This document shows positions 1 through 9,146 of a DNA stretch of 64,000 bases, one piece after another. The position numbers and the translations under genes are program-made. How positions within the stretch are numbered: the first letter of the stretch is position 1; every line of letters starts with the position of its first letter. Below the pieces are notes generated by a model that had not been told where the DNA came from, ran no database searches, and worked only from the letters and a program-made list of their open reading frames with translations. The stretch is taken from NCBI GenBank assembly GCA_002709235.1, contig PAQI01000014.1, positions 1 through 64,000 on the forward strand. The letters run 5' to 3'. The DNA comes from Hirschia sp. Lineage in GTDB: Bacteria; Pseudomonadota; Alphaproteobacteria; Caulobacterales; Hyphomonadaceae.

Positions 1-473
1 TCAATGCAGCGCTCCTGCTGAACGGACAAGCCACAGCCCGCAGTGGGTCTGATGGACAAACCCTACGCATCGAACCGAAGGAAGGTGTCCAGATCAACCT
101 TGTGGCCGGCAAGGATGGCGCAGACCTTCTGTCTGCCATCGGACTGCCCGAAGGCGCGGTCTATAACGCCCCGAGCCTTCTGGATGACAAGGAGTCCTCC
201 TCCGATGCGCCTCCGCTTGTTGCCCTGGGTCTTAGCACCAAGAATATCTCGCTCGGCACTGAAGACGAGGCCAAATCCGTCGCCGATATGCTGGATGCAG
301 CCATGCGCGGCATTCGCAAGGCCTATCGTTATGCGGTCGAGGACCCGACCCTGACCTCCCTGACAGACACCAAGCAGACAACCGGCGGTGTTTCAGCCTA
401 TCAGACAGCCCAACTGGCCAATCTGCAGGCCGGTCTGGCCCGCCTGCAAGGTGGCTCCAGCAGCTACGCATGA
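1..473 (+). CDS. C-terminal part of an unknown protein (5' end outside window)
   Basis: An open frame runs in from the left edge with no start and stops at 471-473, leaving about 156 residues. The visible part has a beta-rich, Gly/Asp-containing first half, then a predicted helical stretch with alternating charged and aliphatic residues. It ends in a Gln/Leu/Ala-rich helix and a Gly-Ser-Ser-Ser-Tyr-Ala tail. I do not recognise the family; a flagellin or hook-associated type protein is only a loose impression. A terminator follows 77 bases downstream, so this is the last gene of its transcript. It is convergent with divL. Confidence 0.6.
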   Translation, partial: NAALLLNGQATARSGSDGQTLRIEPKEGVQINLVAGKDGADLLSAIGLPEGAVYNAPSLLDDKESSSDAPPLVALGLSTKNISLGTEDEAKSVADMLDAAMRGIRKAYRYAVEDPTLTSLTDTKQTTGGVSAYQTAQLANLQAGLARLQGGSSSYA

Positions 474-545
474 GCGAGCACCAGCCGCTCATGGACTTTG
501 TCCGGGTCTATTTTTCGCAATAACTGAAGATTGCCTCATTCGCGG

Positions 546-580
546 AAAAGCCCGCAAGGTTCATCGCCTTGCGGGCTTTT
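546..580. terminator. Bidirectional rho-independent terminator
   Basis: A perfect 10-bp stem (550-559 with 567-576) closes a 7-base loop. Four A precede it (546-549) and four T follow it (577-580). The hairpin can therefore end both the plus-strand gene stopping at 473 and divL, which stops at 603 on the minus strand. Confidence 0.9.
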
Positions 581-602
581 CATTCGATACCTTCAGAAGA
601 AA

Positions 603-3068
603 CTACTCGGCCGCCGCCATTGTGGCTGCGTCAAGCTCCAACGGACCCGGCGCATGCGCAGGGCTGGCCTTTTCAGGCAGGCAGCACAGCACGGTCGCGC
701 CCTTGCCTGGCTGAGACTTCATCGCCACCCAGCCGCCATGCAGCTCGACGAATGAACGCACCAGCGCAAGGCCAAGTCCAGCCCCGCGATTGTCGCTGGA
801 GGTGAAGGTGTCGAAAGCCTCGGTCTGGCGGTCATAATCCATACCCTTGCCAGTGTCGGAGACCTGCAGGCGCACAACGCCCTCGGCCTTCTCGGCAATG
901 ACCTTGATCGTGTCACCGGGCGATGTGAAACGCATGGCATTGGTGAGCAGGTTGAACAGGATCTGGCGCAGGCGACGCTCATCCGCACGGATCATTCCGA
1001 TGGACTTGTCGCAGACGACCTTCACATGAATCTTGGTGTCAGCCGCATTGGCAAAGATCAGTTCGACGCTCTCATCGATCACCGTGCGCAGATCGACATC
1101 CTTCAGGTCAAGGTCCATACGTCCGGCTTCGATCATGGCAAGGTCCAGAATGTTCTCGATCAGGCGCGACAGGTGATCAGAAGCCTGCAGGATGGATTGC
1201 ACCTGCTCGACCTGTTTCGGGTTCAGTTCGCCATGCTTTCCTGATTCCAGGAATTCGGCGTAACCCAGAATGGTCGTCAGCGGCGAGCGCAGCTGATAGG
1301 ACACATTCTGCACGAACTCGGTCTTCAGGCGGTCAGCAGCCTGGAAGGCTTCCGCGCGCTCCCTTAATGCTGTCTCGACACGACGCGCGGCCGTGACATC
1401 CACAAAGGCAATCAGCGTCTGACCATCCGGCAATGGTTGGGTCAGGAACGTTACCATCGACCCGTCAGCGCGCTTCATCTCTCCGCGAAACTCCTGGCGG
1501 GCATCCGAAGACGGGTTGGTCACGCGGCCTTCAATAGCGCTCCAGACCGACTTGTCATGAAACAGCGGGGCGCAAAGCTCCACCACATCCTGAAACTCCG
1601 GATTGTCAGTCAGCTTCTCGGCCTTGATGTTCCACAGCTGCTCGAAGGCTGTATTGGACAAAGACAATGAACCATCCGGACCAAACACGGCGACAGCTTC
1701 ATGCAGCTTGTCCAGCGTGGCTTCCTGAATGTTGATCAGCGATGTGTATTTTGCCTTCAGTTCCAGCTCGTCAGTAATGTCCTTGAGCAGAAGCAATATG
1801 CCGCCCAGAGGGTGCTTCTGGCGCGTGACCTTGATCGAACGGCCATCATTCTTGGGCAGGATCCACAGATCCTCGGCAATCAGCGACTTCGAACCGCCCT
1901 TGTCATAGCCAAGCTCGTCCTTGCGCCATCTGGCATAGTCCTGGTTGATTGGGCTCATGCGCTTTTCGCGCAGATGGTCCAGAAGCTCGCCGTGATGCGG
2001 ATTGCCCATCAGCCATGCCGGGTCGAGTTCGAACATGTCCATGAAGGCACGGTTGTAGAAGGTCAGCTTGCGGTCGCCGGAGAAGATCGCAACAGCGTCA
2101 GCTACATTGTTGAGCGTTTCATCATGCGCCTTGACGTGACGGTCCAGCGTCTCGCGGGCGCTTTCTTCTTCGGTGACATCGAACGCCATACCGCCAACAC
2201 CACCCGATAGCGGGAACATCAGGACGCGGAGCGCCCGGCGATTGCCCTCGATCGGCACGTGGCGGGTTTCGACAATCTCCTTGCCCCCATCACGCACTTT
2301 CTGCGCATGCGCGACGATTTCCTTATCCAGCATGATCTGGCGGTCGAGCACCTGGTCCAGTGTCTTGGCCTCAACGGCCTGCATATAGGCATCATTCACC
2401 CATTGCAGACGACCGGACGATGACAAGCGCCATGAAATGAAGGGAGCCTTGCCGAGCATTTCCAGAAAGGCCGTCGGGTCACGCGCAATAACCTGGCGGG
2501 CTTCCTCCAGCCGTCCGCGTGCACCGGATTCTTCCAGCCCCTTGATGGTGGAATCGGAAACCCACAGCACAGCACGGGCGCCAGCCGTACGGCCATCAGC
2601 TTCAAGAAAACGGCCATTGGGTCCGATAATGGTCAGCGAGAATGGCGCGCCTTCGGTCCGCAATTGCTTGAGACGTTCGCGCAATGTCGCGTCACGCCCT
2701 GCCCCGTCACGCGCTTCCAGGTCACCAAGACCTTCCAGCAGGCGTTCGGAAGGGTTGGCCGCAACGGCGTCTTCAGTAAAATTCAGGAGGGAGGCAAGCG
2801 CGACCGGCGAACCATAGAATTTTGGATCGCCCCAGCTTTCGTCGATCATCTCATCTTCTTCCCAGACGAGGATCACGCCGGGATGGGCACCGAATACGCT
2901 GTCAGCGCGTGCAAGCTGTTCTTCAAGGTCACGCGAGCGCGACCGGTATTTTTTCGCGGCACCGCGCGCACCATCGGAAATACGCAGCGCCCACAATAGC
3001 GATGCGATCGCAACCGCGCATCCGCCGATTGCGATACCGATTAATGCACCTGACACTTCGATTGGCAT
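603..3068 (-). CDS. divL: DivL-type tyrosine pseudo-histidine kinase
   Basis: The 821-residue protein has one N-terminal membrane segment (about residues 8-27) and several PAS-like sensory regions between about 60 and 560. A kinase-like dimerisation helix (about 580-650) and an ATPase domain follow, with N box near 704-715, DTGKGMD near 738 and GAGLGLA near 763. The phospho-acceptor position reads SYQLRSP: Tyr591, encoded at 1296-1298, replaces histidine. This is the hallmark of Caulobacter DivL, which controls the CckA-ChpT-CtrA relay by binding DivK rather than by conventional His phosphorylation. The length is close to known DivL proteins. A CtrA-type box lies about 80 bases upstream. I am confident in the family; in vivo role is by homology. 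Confidence 0.93.
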   Translation of the reverse strand: MPIEVSGALIGIAIGGCAVAIASLLWALRISDGARGAAKKYRSRSRDLEEQLARADSVFGAHPGVILVWEEDEMIDESWGDPKFYGSPVALASLLNFTEDAVAANPSERLLEGLGDLEARDGAGRDATLRERLKQLRTEGAPFSLTIIGPNGRFLEADGRTAGARAVLWVSDSTIKGLEESGARGRLEEARQVIARDPTAFLEMLGKAPFISWRLSSSGRLQWVNDAYMQAVEAKTLDQVLDRQIMLDKEIVAHAQKVRDGGKEIVETRHVPIEGNRRALRVLMFPLSGGVGGMAFDVTEEESARETLDRHVKAHDETLNNVADAVAIFSGDRKLTFYNRAFMDMFELDPAWLMGNPHHGELLDHLREKRMSPINQDYARWRKDELGYDKGGSKSLIAEDLWILPKNDGRSIKVTRQKHPLGGILLLLKDITDELELKAKYTSLINIQEATLDKLHEAVAVFGPDGSLSLSNTAFEQLWNIKAEKLTDNPEFQDVVELCAPLFHDKSVWSAIEGRVTNPSSDARQEFRGEMKRADGSMVTFLTQPLPDGQTLIAFVDVTAARRVETALRERAEAFQAADRLKTEFVQNVSYQLRSPLTTILGYAEFLESGKHGELNPKQVEQVQSILQASDHLSRLIENILDLAMIEAGRMDLDLKDVDLRTVIDESVELIFANAADTKIHVKVVCDKSIGMIRADERRLRQILFNLLTNAMRFTSPGDTIKVIAEKAEGVVRLQVSDTGKGMDYDRQTEAFDTFTSSDNRGAGLGLALVRSFVELHGGWVAMKSQPGKGATVLCCLPEKASPAHAPGPLELDAATMAAAE

Positions 3069-3147
3069 CCCATTATTCTCCGCCGAATCGTCTCGCCCTC
3101 AGCCCTTTTAGAAGACTTTACCAGTTAACGGAATGCGCCTTTATGCG

Positions 3148-3162
3148 TTAAGGCAGTGTTAA
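3148..3162. promoter_or_regulatory. Perfect CtrA box upstream of divL
   Basis: TTAA, seven bases, TTAA matches the full CtrA consensus TTAA-N7-TTAA. It lies 80 bases upstream of the divL start. A further TTAA half-site is at 3125-3128. CtrA regulation of divL is inferred from the site alone. Confidence 0.65.
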
Positions 3163-3193
3163 CAGAGGTGAACCCTTTCTTGACAATTCCGTA

Positions 3194-3706
3194 TCATTTC
3201 GCCTGCGGGTCAAGATCCAGCTGTAAAAACACAAGGTCCAGCCACCTGCCAAACTTGAACCCGACAGCTGGCATCAGGGCGGTCCGAACGAAACCGAAAT
3301 TCTCGTGAAACTGGATCGAGCCCTCATTCTGCGAATCCACACCTGCCACCATCATCCGCTTTCCGGCATGACGGGCAGCGTCGATCAGTTCACCCATCAA
3401 CAACCGGCCAAGTCCCTGACCTCGCGCCTGTTTCTGGACATAGATCGAGTGTTCGACCGTAAATCTGTATCCGGGAAAGCTCCTGAAATCACCAAAGCTG
3501 GCATAGCCCAGCACCTCACCATTCCGGCGTGCGACCAGAACCGGATATCCAGCCCATTCACGATCAGATCGCCACTTTGCCCTGTTTTCCAGCGTCACCA
3601 TCTGCTCGGAAAAAATCGCCGTCGTATTGGAAACAGCATCATTATAGATGTCCAGAATTCCCGGCAGATCGTCATCAGTGGCTTCATGAATGGTCGGCAT
3701 GGTCAT
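3194..3706 (-). CDS. GNAT acetyltransferase, phosphinothricin/MnaT type
   Basis: This 170-residue protein fits the Pat/MnaT (YncA-like) branch of GNAT enzymes, which acetylate small amino acids such as methionine analogues or phosphinothricin. Visible features are the N-terminal TIHEATDDDLPGILDIYN, the acetyl-CoA loop QARGQGLGRLLMGEL near 93-108, and NEGSIQFHENFGF near 126-138. The substrate cannot be read from sequence. It is separated from divL by the CtrA box region. Translation could start at the first Met or two codons later. Confidence 0.85.
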   Translation of the reverse strand: MTMPTIHEATDDDLPGILDIYNDAVSNTTAIFSEQMVTLENRAKWRSDREWAGYPVLVARRNGEVLGYASFGDFRSFPGYRFTVEHSIYVQKQARGQGLGRLLMGELIDAARHAGKRMMVAGVDSQNEGSIQFHENFGFVRTALMPAVGFKFGRWLDLVFLQLDLDPQAK

Positions 3707-3894
3707 GTGAAACTACCCCGAATATCAACAGCAATCTTGCTAGTCGCACCGTCACGCCGTGGCAATATCTGACAACCGGACGGCCAGGCGAAACCTGTTT
3801 CGCGCAGCACATTACGATATTGTACATTGCCAATGCCCCAAGCTCGTCGCATTTCGGATGAAACCTCACGCGCAGGACTGACGAGGGGTCAAGA

Positions 3895-5157
3895 ATGCAT
3901 ATGCGCCGAGCGAATTCCGCAATCGCGGCAATCCTGTTGATGCTGTCAGGCCAGCAGCCGGCCACCGCGATGGACCCCGGCACCCTCATGCTGGCCGAAC
4001 CGCTTCTTCGGACCATAGATGCCGGTTTTGAAGCGATCGATTCCGGTGCCCAGGCATTGACCTCACTGATCGGCATCACCGGCGCATTGAGAGGATCACA
4101 GGGCCTCGCCACCCAGCGTGACCTGACAGCCATCAGGCAGGACCTGACGCAGGTGAACAGCAAGCTGGATGATCTCGCCGTCGCCCTGAACGCCAGTACG
4201 GACAGGATCCTCGCCGCCATAGACGACAATGAACAGCGCCTGCTCTTCAGCGACGCCTATGCGCTTCAGCGCACCTTGGAGCTTCGCGTCGCCGATCTGG
4301 CGTCAGTCAATGAGCAGGAACGCGACTATGCCCAGATCCAGCGCCTGCGATTCGAACTGGAAACGCTGACCTTTCGCGCCGAAGGACTATTGAAGACATC
4401 GCGTGGCGCAGGAGTCCATTATATCGCGGCCATACATGCGCTCTCGGTATCGGCCGGCCAGATCCAGGCGGTGCTTGGACCCTCCATCAGCGAAAGCGAA
4501 CAAAGGTCCCTGCGCACCGTCAATGACACCCTGGTCCGCGCGTCACGGTCTGCAAGCTCGAAGTCATCAGCATTGCAGGAAACGGTGAAACGCGGCCAGA
4601 AATCCCTGACGGCCCACCAGATCTCACTCGTTGCCAATTCAAGCTATCACCCACTGCTGGAGGATGGTCTCCTCGCAACAGGCATGCGCTCAGCCTGTTT
4701 TGCCATACAGGACCGCTTCAAGACGGGTGAGAGCACAGAGGATTATGAAGATTGCGGCTCTGTCGGATTTCTTCCCATCAAGCGCTGCAAGGATCGCACA
4801 CGCCAGGTTGCAGACTACCTCACCCATTATATCGAAACCCGGTTTGCCTATTCCATCTCGCAAGAAGATCGCGCCGGTATTGCCTTTCTCGGCGCATTGC
4901 GACCTGCGCCCGACAATTCGGCCCGAACAAGCACCACCACCCTGCCCTCGCCCGATTGCAATCTCGTGACCGGCACACCAGAAGAAGCCTGGAAAGCCAT
5001 CACCCAGGATTACAATCAACAGGTTGTCGATGCCTTGCCCGACCTTCAGCGTGTCGTGATCGCAGCGAAGGCCATTGAACTGGCCCAGACCACGCAAGCC
5101 TATCTGGAGGATCTGCGCACCGTCATGCAGCCCGTGCAGGATATCAGCATGAACTGA
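3895..5157 (+). CDS. Exported protein of unknown function
   Basis: The 420-residue product starts with an Arg-rich signal peptide and a hydrophobic stretch ending near ATA (about residue 26), so it is probably periplasmic. The mature part is mostly helical. A heptad-rich region near 80-120 (RQDLTQVNSKLDDLAVAL) suggests a coiled coil, and four Cys occur around 270-305, possibly disulfide-bonded. I recognise no family. It stands alone, ending 7 bases before the convergent priA stop. Confidence 0.75.
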   Translation: MHMRRANSAIAAILLMLSGQQPATAMDPGTLMLAEPLLRTIDAGFEAIDSGAQALTSLIGITGALRGSQGLATQRDLTAIRQDLTQVNSKLDDLAVALNASTDRILAAIDDNEQRLLFSDAYALQRTLELRVADLASVNEQERDYAQIQRLRFELETLTFRAEGLLKTSRGAGVHYIAAIHALSVSAGQIQAVLGPSISESEQRSLRTVNDTLVRASRSASSKSSALQETVKRGQKSLTAHQISLVANSSYHPLLEDGLLATGMRSACFAIQDRFKTGESTEDYEDCGSVGFLPIKRCKDRTRQVADYLTHYIETRFAYSISQEDRAGIAFLGALRPAPDNSARTSTTTLPSPDCNLVTGTPEEAWKAITQDYNQQVVDALPDLQRVVIAAKAIELAQTTQAYLEDLRTVMQPVQDISMN

Positions 5158-5164
5158 CTCCGAC

Positions 5165-7378
5165 CTACATGAAACTGTAGGGCTCTATATCAATGGTCAC
5201 ACGCACCGATGCCGACAGTTTCACCCGTTTGCGCCACACCGCCATATAGCCGGACAGGTCCACGCCGCGCTCTGTCCTGACCAGTAGGCGCCTGCGATGG
5301 CGTCCCCGCAACACCGCAATTGGCGCGGGAGCCGGTCCCCATATCTCGACACCCTCGGCATTGGGTGCGCCTGCGACAAAACTGTTAGCCGCCTCATCAG
5401 CCGCCATTGAGTGCTCAGCCGCGATCACCACCGCCGCAAGTCGCCCATAGGGTGGCAGGCCCATCATTTCCCGATTGCCCATTTCCAGTTCCATGAAGGC
5501 ATCGCGATCACCCGCCGCCAGCGCATGAATGGCAGGGCTGTCCGGTGCCCAGGTCTGGATGATCGCCCGCCCCGGACGATCTGCCCGTCCGGCCCGGCCA
5601 GACACCTGCGACAAGAGTTGGAAAGTCCGCTCACCCGCACGCAGATCCGACCCTTGCGCCCCTTTCAGCCCCGCATCCGCATCAACCGCACCCACAAGCG
5701 TCAATCGCGGGAAGTTATGCCCCTTGGCCGCGATCTGAGTGCCGATCAATATATCGATCTCGCCCTGCTCCATGCGCGCGACAATGTCCGCCAGAGCTTC
5801 GGGACTTCCCGCCGTATCAGACGAAAACACCTCCACCCGCGCCGTGGAAAAGCGCGCGCGCGCCTCTTCCGCCAACCGCTCCACACCCGGCCCCACGCCG
5901 GTCAGCGCATCTTTCGCACCACAATGGGGACAATGTTCCGGCTTCTTCATCATGTAACCGGTCAGGTGGCACACCAGCATGTTGGAATAGCGATGCTCGG
6001 TCAGCCAGCTTTCCGTGTCGGGCGCTTTCAGGCGTTCGCCGCAACTCTTGCAGATCACCAAAGGCGCATAGCCACGCCGGTTCAGGTAAAGCAGCGATTG
6101 TTCACCCGAAGCGATATTCTCCTCCAGCGCCTTCACAAGCGGCGGAGACAACCAGCTATCCTTGTCCGGCGGTGTCTCGCGCATGTTCGCAATGGAGATA
6201 TCAGGCAATACCGCCACGCCCGGACGCGCCTTCAGCACCACCCGCCCATAGCGACCGGCATGGGCATTGGCGACGGTTTCCAGCGATGGCGTGGCAGACG
6301 CCAGCACCACAGCCGCCTTGCCCAGCTGCGCGCGCATCACAGCAAGGTCTCGGCCCTGATAACACACGCCCTCATCCTGCTTGTAGGAGCCGTCATGCTC
6401 CTCATCGACAACAATCAGGCGCAGGCGCGGAAACGGCAGGAACAATGCAGAGCGCGCACCAACAACAATCCGTGCCCGCCCAAACGCCACTTCACGCCAG
6501 GTCCGGCGACGCTCCTTGGCCGACATGTTGGAATGCCATTCGGCTGGCATCGCGCCAAAACGCCGTGCAAAGCGTTCACGCACAGCCTGCGTCAGTGCGA
6601 TTTCCGGCAGCAGCACCAGAATCTGCCCCTCCGGCTGCCCCCGCAAAACCTCGGCAATCGCCTCGAAATAAACTTCTGTTTTCCCCGAGCCCGTGATCCC
6701 GTCCAGAAGCACCGGTCTGAAATCCCGTGCCTTCACGGAATCACGCAGTGTTTGCGCCGCAGCAAGTTGATCGGCGGTCAGCTCAAAACCTTCGCCTTCG
6801 GGATTGGGCGCGTCAAAGGGTGGATCAGCGTCCAGTTCCACCTGTCGCAGGCCGCCTGCATCCACCAATCCCTTGACCACGCCAGCGGACACATCTGCAA
6901 GACGCGCCAGATCCGCAGCCGTCACAAGATGCGCGCCCTGCCCCTCGATGCCGGTCAGCGCATCCATGACCTTCAACCGCGCTGGCGTCATCCGACCCGT
7001 CTCGCCCTGCCCCCGGGTGATGAACTTCTCGACCGGTGATGGCAATAATGCCTCGCGCGAGCGCATGCACATGGCCAGCACATTGCCGGGTGGCGACACG
7101 ACATATCGTGCAACCCGATCAACAAAATCACGCAACACACCCGGCATGGAGGGTGCCGTCGCGATCAGCGCCTCAACAGCCTTCAACGGCCGCTTCGGTG
7201 GGCCCGGCTTCACCGCCCACACAACGCCTGTCACACTGCGCGGGCCCAACGGCACACGCACAAACATACCCGGCGCGAGCTGCATATCGGCGGGGATGGC
7301 ATAATCGAAGGGTTCCGGCAGGGGCTTGGGCAGCAGAACGCTGGCGATCTTGCCTGTCGGTTCGTCAAAGAGACTCAT
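5165..7378 (-). CDS. priA: Primosomal replication restart helicase PriA
   Basis: PriA is the 3'-to-5' helicase that reloads the replisome at stalled forks. From the N-terminus come the 3'-DNA-binding domain (FDYAIP...PGMFVRVPLG), Walker A GITGSGKTE, the DEEH motif, and late helicase motifs including GTQIAAKGHNFP. The start at 7378 (MSLFDEPTG) gives 737 residues; an upstream ATG at 7417 adds 13 residues that do not look conserved. Oddity: the zinc-binding insertion keeps CKSC and CPHCG but has APDT where two Cys are usual and CHLTG for CHHCG, so five of eight usual Cys remain. Xer recombinase downstream of gpx fits the common alphaproteobacterial priA/xerC neighbourhood. Confidence 0.95.
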   Translation of the reverse strand: MSLFDEPTGKIASVLLPKPLPEPFDYAIPADMQLAPGMFVRVPLGPRSVTGVVWAVKPGPPKRPLKAVEALIATAPSMPGVLRDFVDRVARYVVSPPGNVLAMCMRSREALLPSPVEKFITRGQGETGRMTPARLKVMDALTGIEGQGAHLVTAADLARLADVSAGVVKGLVDAGGLRQVELDADPPFDAPNPEGEGFELTADQLAAAQTLRDSVKARDFRPVLLDGITGSGKTEVYFEAIAEVLRGQPEGQILVLLPEIALTQAVRERFARRFGAMPAEWHSNMSAKERRRTWREVAFGRARIVVGARSALFLPFPRLRLIVVDEEHDGSYKQDEGVCYQGRDLAVMRAQLGKAAVVLASATPSLETVANAHAGRYGRVVLKARPGVAVLPDISIANMRETPPDKDSWLSPPLVKALEENIASGEQSLLYLNRRGYAPLVICKSCGERLKAPDTESWLTEHRYSNMLVCHLTGYMMKKPEHCPHCGAKDALTGVGPGVERLAEEARARFSTARVEVFSSDTAGSPEALADIVARMEQGEIDILIGTQIAAKGHNFPRLTLVGAVDADAGLKGAQGSDLRAGERTFQLLSQVSGRAGRADRPGRAIIQTWAPDSPAIHALAAGDRDAFMELEMGNREMMGLPPYGRLAAVVIAAEHSMAADEAANSFVAGAPNAEGVEIWGPAPAPIAVLRGRHRRRLLVRTERGVDLSGYMAVWRKRVKLSASVRVTIDIEPYSFM

Positions 7379-7497
7379 TGCGCGACCTAAATCGCGCCGC
7401 CATGGGGTAAGGGGCAAGCCTTTTTTCGCTCAACGGGTGACATTGGACAAAAACTGGACCTATCTTTTCACCAATAGCTGAAGCGAGGGAGCCGCTC

Positions 7498-8040
7498 ATG
7501 ACCACACCGCTCGAAGATATCGACATCAAGACCATCGATGGCGACAAAGCCAGCCTCGGTGACTGGACCGGCAAGGTGAGACTTGTTGTGAACACCGCAT
7601 CCAAATGCGGCCTCACCCCTCAATATGAAGGTCTGGAAGCACTTTACCGGGCCTTTTCCGAAGATGATTTTGTAATCCTCGGCTTTCCGTCGAATGATTT
7701 TGCAGGCCAGGAACCGCTCGCCGAAGACGACATCAAGCAGTTCTGCACCGCCACCTACAACATCACCTTCCCGATGTTCTCCAAGATCAAGGTCACCGGC
7801 CAGGACAAGCACCCGCTCTATGCTGCCCTCACCACCCAGAAACCGGATGTCGACGCCCCCGACACCGCCATGCGCTCCAGCCTCAAGAAATATGGCCTGA
7901 CACCCGCTGAACTGCCGGAAGTCTTGTGGAACTTCTCCAAGTTCCTGATCAGCCGCGACGGCAAGGTCATCGGGCGTTTCCCGCCAGACATGGACCCCAG
8001 CGACCCGATCCTGATGCAGGCCATCAAGGACGCGCTTTGA
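7498..8040 (+). CDS. Glutathione peroxidase family thiol peroxidase
   Basis: The 180-residue protein reduces peroxides with thiols, glutathione or thioredoxin. The catalytic Cys37 sits in NTASKCGLTPQYEGLE, and the WNF motif supplying the Trp/Asn of the active site is near residue 141. The usual NQFG segment reads NDFA here, so Asp67 occupies the catalytic Gln position of the Cys-Gln-Trp-Asn tetrad. No signal peptide is seen, so it is cytoplasmic. It is divergent from priA across about 120 bases, with GAGGGAGCC as ribosome binding site. Confidence 0.93.
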   Translation: MTTPLEDIDIKTIDGDKASLGDWTGKVRLVVNTASKCGLTPQYEGLEALYRAFSEDDFVILGFPSNDFAGQEPLAEDDIKQFCTATYNITFPMFSKIKVTGQDKHPLYAALTTQKPDVDAPDTAMRSSLKKYGLTPAELPEVLWNFSKFLISRDGKVIGRFPPDMDPSDPILMQAIKDAL

Positions 8041-8072
8041 TCGGAAGCATGTCTTAACCCTGTGTGGGCAGA

Positions 8073-9035
8073 ATGGTGATGATGAGCACACCTTCTGCCC
8101 CCGCACACACATATGAAAACGCGCCGCGTACCGCGCGGCAGGCCCTTGCTGCCTATTGCGATTACCTACAGAAAGAACGCGACGCCTCCCCCCACACGGT
8201 TGAGGCCTATGCCCGCGATATCGGTCGCTTCATCGCGTTTCTCACCGACTATACAGGCTGTGAGCCAATGGTCTCGGACCTTGCCACAATCGACCAGATG
8301 GAGGTCAATGCCTGGCGCTCATCCTGGCGTGACGAGAGCGATCCCAGCCCGGCCACGCTCAATCGCGCCCTGTCCGCTGTGCGCGCCTTCTACACATTTC
8401 TCGACCGTCGGCTGGATGTTCCCAATGCCAAGATCAAGCTGGTCAAGTCAGCCAAGGCACCCCGCCGCCTGCCCCGGCCACTGGCAACCGATGCCGCGCA
8501 ATCCCTGCTGACAGAAGCCGCAGACCAGGACATCGAACCCTGGGTCGCCGCCCGTGACACCGCCCTGATCAGCCTGCTTTACGGTGCAGGACTGCGCATC
8601 TCAGAAGCCCTCTCCCTGACCGATGCCGCCATACCCGCACCCGGCGTGCTGCGCATTGTCGGCAAGGGCAACAAGGTGCGCATGGCGCCGCTGATCCCGG
8701 CCGTGCGGGAGGCGCTGAACACCTATGCCGAAGAACGCCCCTTTGTCCGCGATGTCGATGGTCCGCTGTTTCGCGGTGTGAAAGGCGGTGCGATGAGCCC
8801 GCGTATCGCACAATTGCTGATGCAACGCCTGAGGCTGGCGCTCGATCTGCCAGACACCGCCACGCCCCATGCCCTGCGCCACTCCTTCGCAACGCATCTG
8901 CTCGCCAATGGTGCAGACCTGCGCTCCATCCAGACCCTGCTCGGCCATTCCAGCCTGTCAACGACCCAGATCTATACCGGCGTGGACGAATCCCGCCTGA
9001 AGACCATCCACAAGGCCGCCCATCCAAGGGGCTGA
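8073..9035 (+). CDS. xerC: Tyrosine recombinase XerC
   Basis: XerC and XerD resolve chromosome dimers at dif. The N-terminal SAM-like core-binding domain spans about residues 20-105 (LQKERDASPHTVEAYARDI). The catalytic domain has Arg in GAGLRISEAL, HALRHSFATHLL, and LGHSSLSTTQIYT with the nucleophilic Tyr, giving the full R-H-R-H-Y set. I call XerC rather than XerD because of the priA neighbourhood; XerD cannot be fully excluded. Several starts are possible (GTG 8064, ATG 8073, 8079 and 8082) and none has a convincing ribosome binding site. Confidence 0.9.
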   Translation: MVMMSTPSAPAHTYENAPRTARQALAAYCDYLQKERDASPHTVEAYARDIGRFIAFLTDYTGCEPMVSDLATIDQMEVNAWRSSWRDESDPSPATLNRALSAVRAFYTFLDRRLDVPNAKIKLVKSAKAPRRLPRPLATDAAQSLLTEAADQDIEPWVAARDTALISLLYGAGLRISEALSLTDAAIPAPGVLRIVGKGNKVRMAPLIPAVREALNTYAEERPFVRDVDGPLFRGVKGGAMSPRIAQLLMQRLRLALDLPDTATPHALRHSFATHLLANGADLRSIQTLLGHSSLSTTQIYTGVDESRLKTIHKAAHPRG

Positions 9036-9086
9036 ATTTCCGACTGCTCACACCCAGTGCGGCAATCGCCAGATACTTCCAGCCAC

Positions 9087-9120
9087 AAAAAAAGCTCCCC
9101 TCTTGCCGAAGGGAGCTTTC
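9087..9120. terminator. Terminator shared by xerC and the DEAD-box gene
   Basis: AAAGCTCCC (9091-9099) pairs with GGGAGCTTT (9111-9119). A seven-A run just before and within the stem acts as the U-tract for the minus-strand helicase gene; the plus-strand side is weaker. Confidence 0.75.
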
Positions 9121-9146
9121 AATGTGTTCAGATCAGGTCAAGCAGA

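Noticed and set aside
5411..7039. 542-codon open frame on the plus strand opposite priA
   Set aside because: It is the complementary strand of a clear priA gene in GC-rich DNA, contains no recognisable motif and has His/Arg-rich content typical of shadow frames.
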